The notes below the pieces were generated by a model. The model saw only the letters and a program-made list of their open reading frames with translations. It had not been told where the DNA came from and did not search any database. Shown here one piece after another: positions 23,725 to 24,044 of a stretch of DNA of 24,044 bases; position 1 is the stretch's first letter; the number at the start of each line of letters is the position of its first letter. A program made the translations under genes and the position numbers. Source of the stretch: Abiotrophia sp938010525 (GTDB taxonomy: Bacteria; Bacillota; Bacilli; Lactobacillales; Aerococcaceae); assembly GCF_938010525.1 (NCBI RefSeq), contig NZ_CALLVK010000018.1:1-24044 (forward strand), given 5' to 3'.

Positions 23725-23796
23725 AGCGAAAGACGGGATTTGAACCCGCGACCCTCACCTTGGCAAGGTGATGTTCTACCCCTGAACTACTTTCGC
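23725..23796 (-). tRNA. tRNA-Gly (anticodon GCC)
   Basis: Acceptor GCGAAAG/CTTTCGC, anticodon loop TTGCCAA. CCA encoded at 23722-23724. Confidence 0.95.
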
Positions 23797-23811
23797 GAAT
23801 ATCAAGAATGG

Positions 23812-23893
23812 TGCGGGTGAAGGGAGTCGAACCCCCACGCCGTGAGGCGCTAGATCCTAAGTCTAGTGCGTCTGCCAATTCCGCCACACCCGC
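23812..23893 (-). tRNA. tRNA-Leu (anticodon TAG)
   Basis: Class II tRNA, acceptor GCGGGTG/CACCCGC, anticodon loop CTTAGGA. CCA encoded at 23809-23811. Confidence 0.95.
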
Positions 23894-23903
23894 AAAAGAA
23901 TGG

Positions 23904-23976
23904 TGAGCCATGAAGGACTCGAACCTTCGACCCTTTGATTAAAAGTCAAATGCTCTACCAACTGAGCTAATGGCTC
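23904..23976 (-). tRNA. tRNA-Lys (anticodon TTT)
   Basis: Acceptor GAGCCAT/ATGGCTC, anticodon loop CTTTTAA. CCA encoded at 23901-23903. Confidence 0.95.
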
Positions 23977-23989
23977 TAATTAGAAATGG

Positions 23990-24044
<55 letters not shown>

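Overview
The window looks like a chromosomal segment from a low-to-mid-GC Gram-positive coccus of the Lactobacillales. The evidence is a RelP/RelR/RelS-type alarmone operon, a heterodimeric multidrug ABC exporter of the LmrCD/BmrCD kind, paired NADPH-dependent FMN reductases next to ApbE, TGn-extended -10 promoters, and a tRNA array in the order seen downstream of Firmicute rRNA operons. An Aerococcaceae- or Abiotrophia-like organism is my guess from gene content; it has not been tested.

Region 1 (1-8318) is an AT-richer defence island. On the minus strand a small N6-methyltransferase-like gene (4833-5519) is followed by a giant ORF (4830 to beyond position 1). That ORF begins as a one-chain restriction-modification enzyme (GIY-YIG-like nuclease, SF2 helicase, NPPY methyltransferase). 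Near 925-975 it passes, with no stop, into a YtcJ-type amidohydrolase. Next comes a small serine recombinase (5647-6249). It is flanked by two 26-bp, 12+2+12 dyad sites in inverted orientation with the same asymmetric GA/TC core. Between the sites, next to the left one, is an extended -10 promoter aimed at the R-M genes. If the segment inverts, the promoter would instead aim at the plus-strand GIY-YIG/DUF2075 NTPase gene and its MazG-like partner (6370-8318). This possible invertible promoter switch between two defence modules is the best candidate here for an undescribed system.

Region 2 (8319-11990) holds an iron-dependent alcohol dehydrogenase and an aldose 1-epimerase on the minus strand, with a divergent AraC-family regulator. 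Region 3 (11961-14906) is an operon read leftward: apbE, an FMN reductase, then an FMN reductase-PAS fusion with a Gly/His/Ala/Ser tail, from one good promoter. Region 4 (15064-18563) has a SAP-domain protein and the relP-relR-relS operon. The SAP gene's terminator carries an IS-end-like palindrome in its loop.

Region 5 (18523-19160) has no gene and is filled with hairpin repeats. The same hairpin class lies at 8377-8495. Within each cluster the hairpin centres are exactly 82 bp apart. Region 6 (19122-22898) is the two-gene ABC exporter, with a promoter and an attenuator-like hairpin in its leader. Region 7 (22917 to the end) is 13 tRNA genes on the minus strand ending in a strong terminator; the first (Thr) is cut by the window edge.
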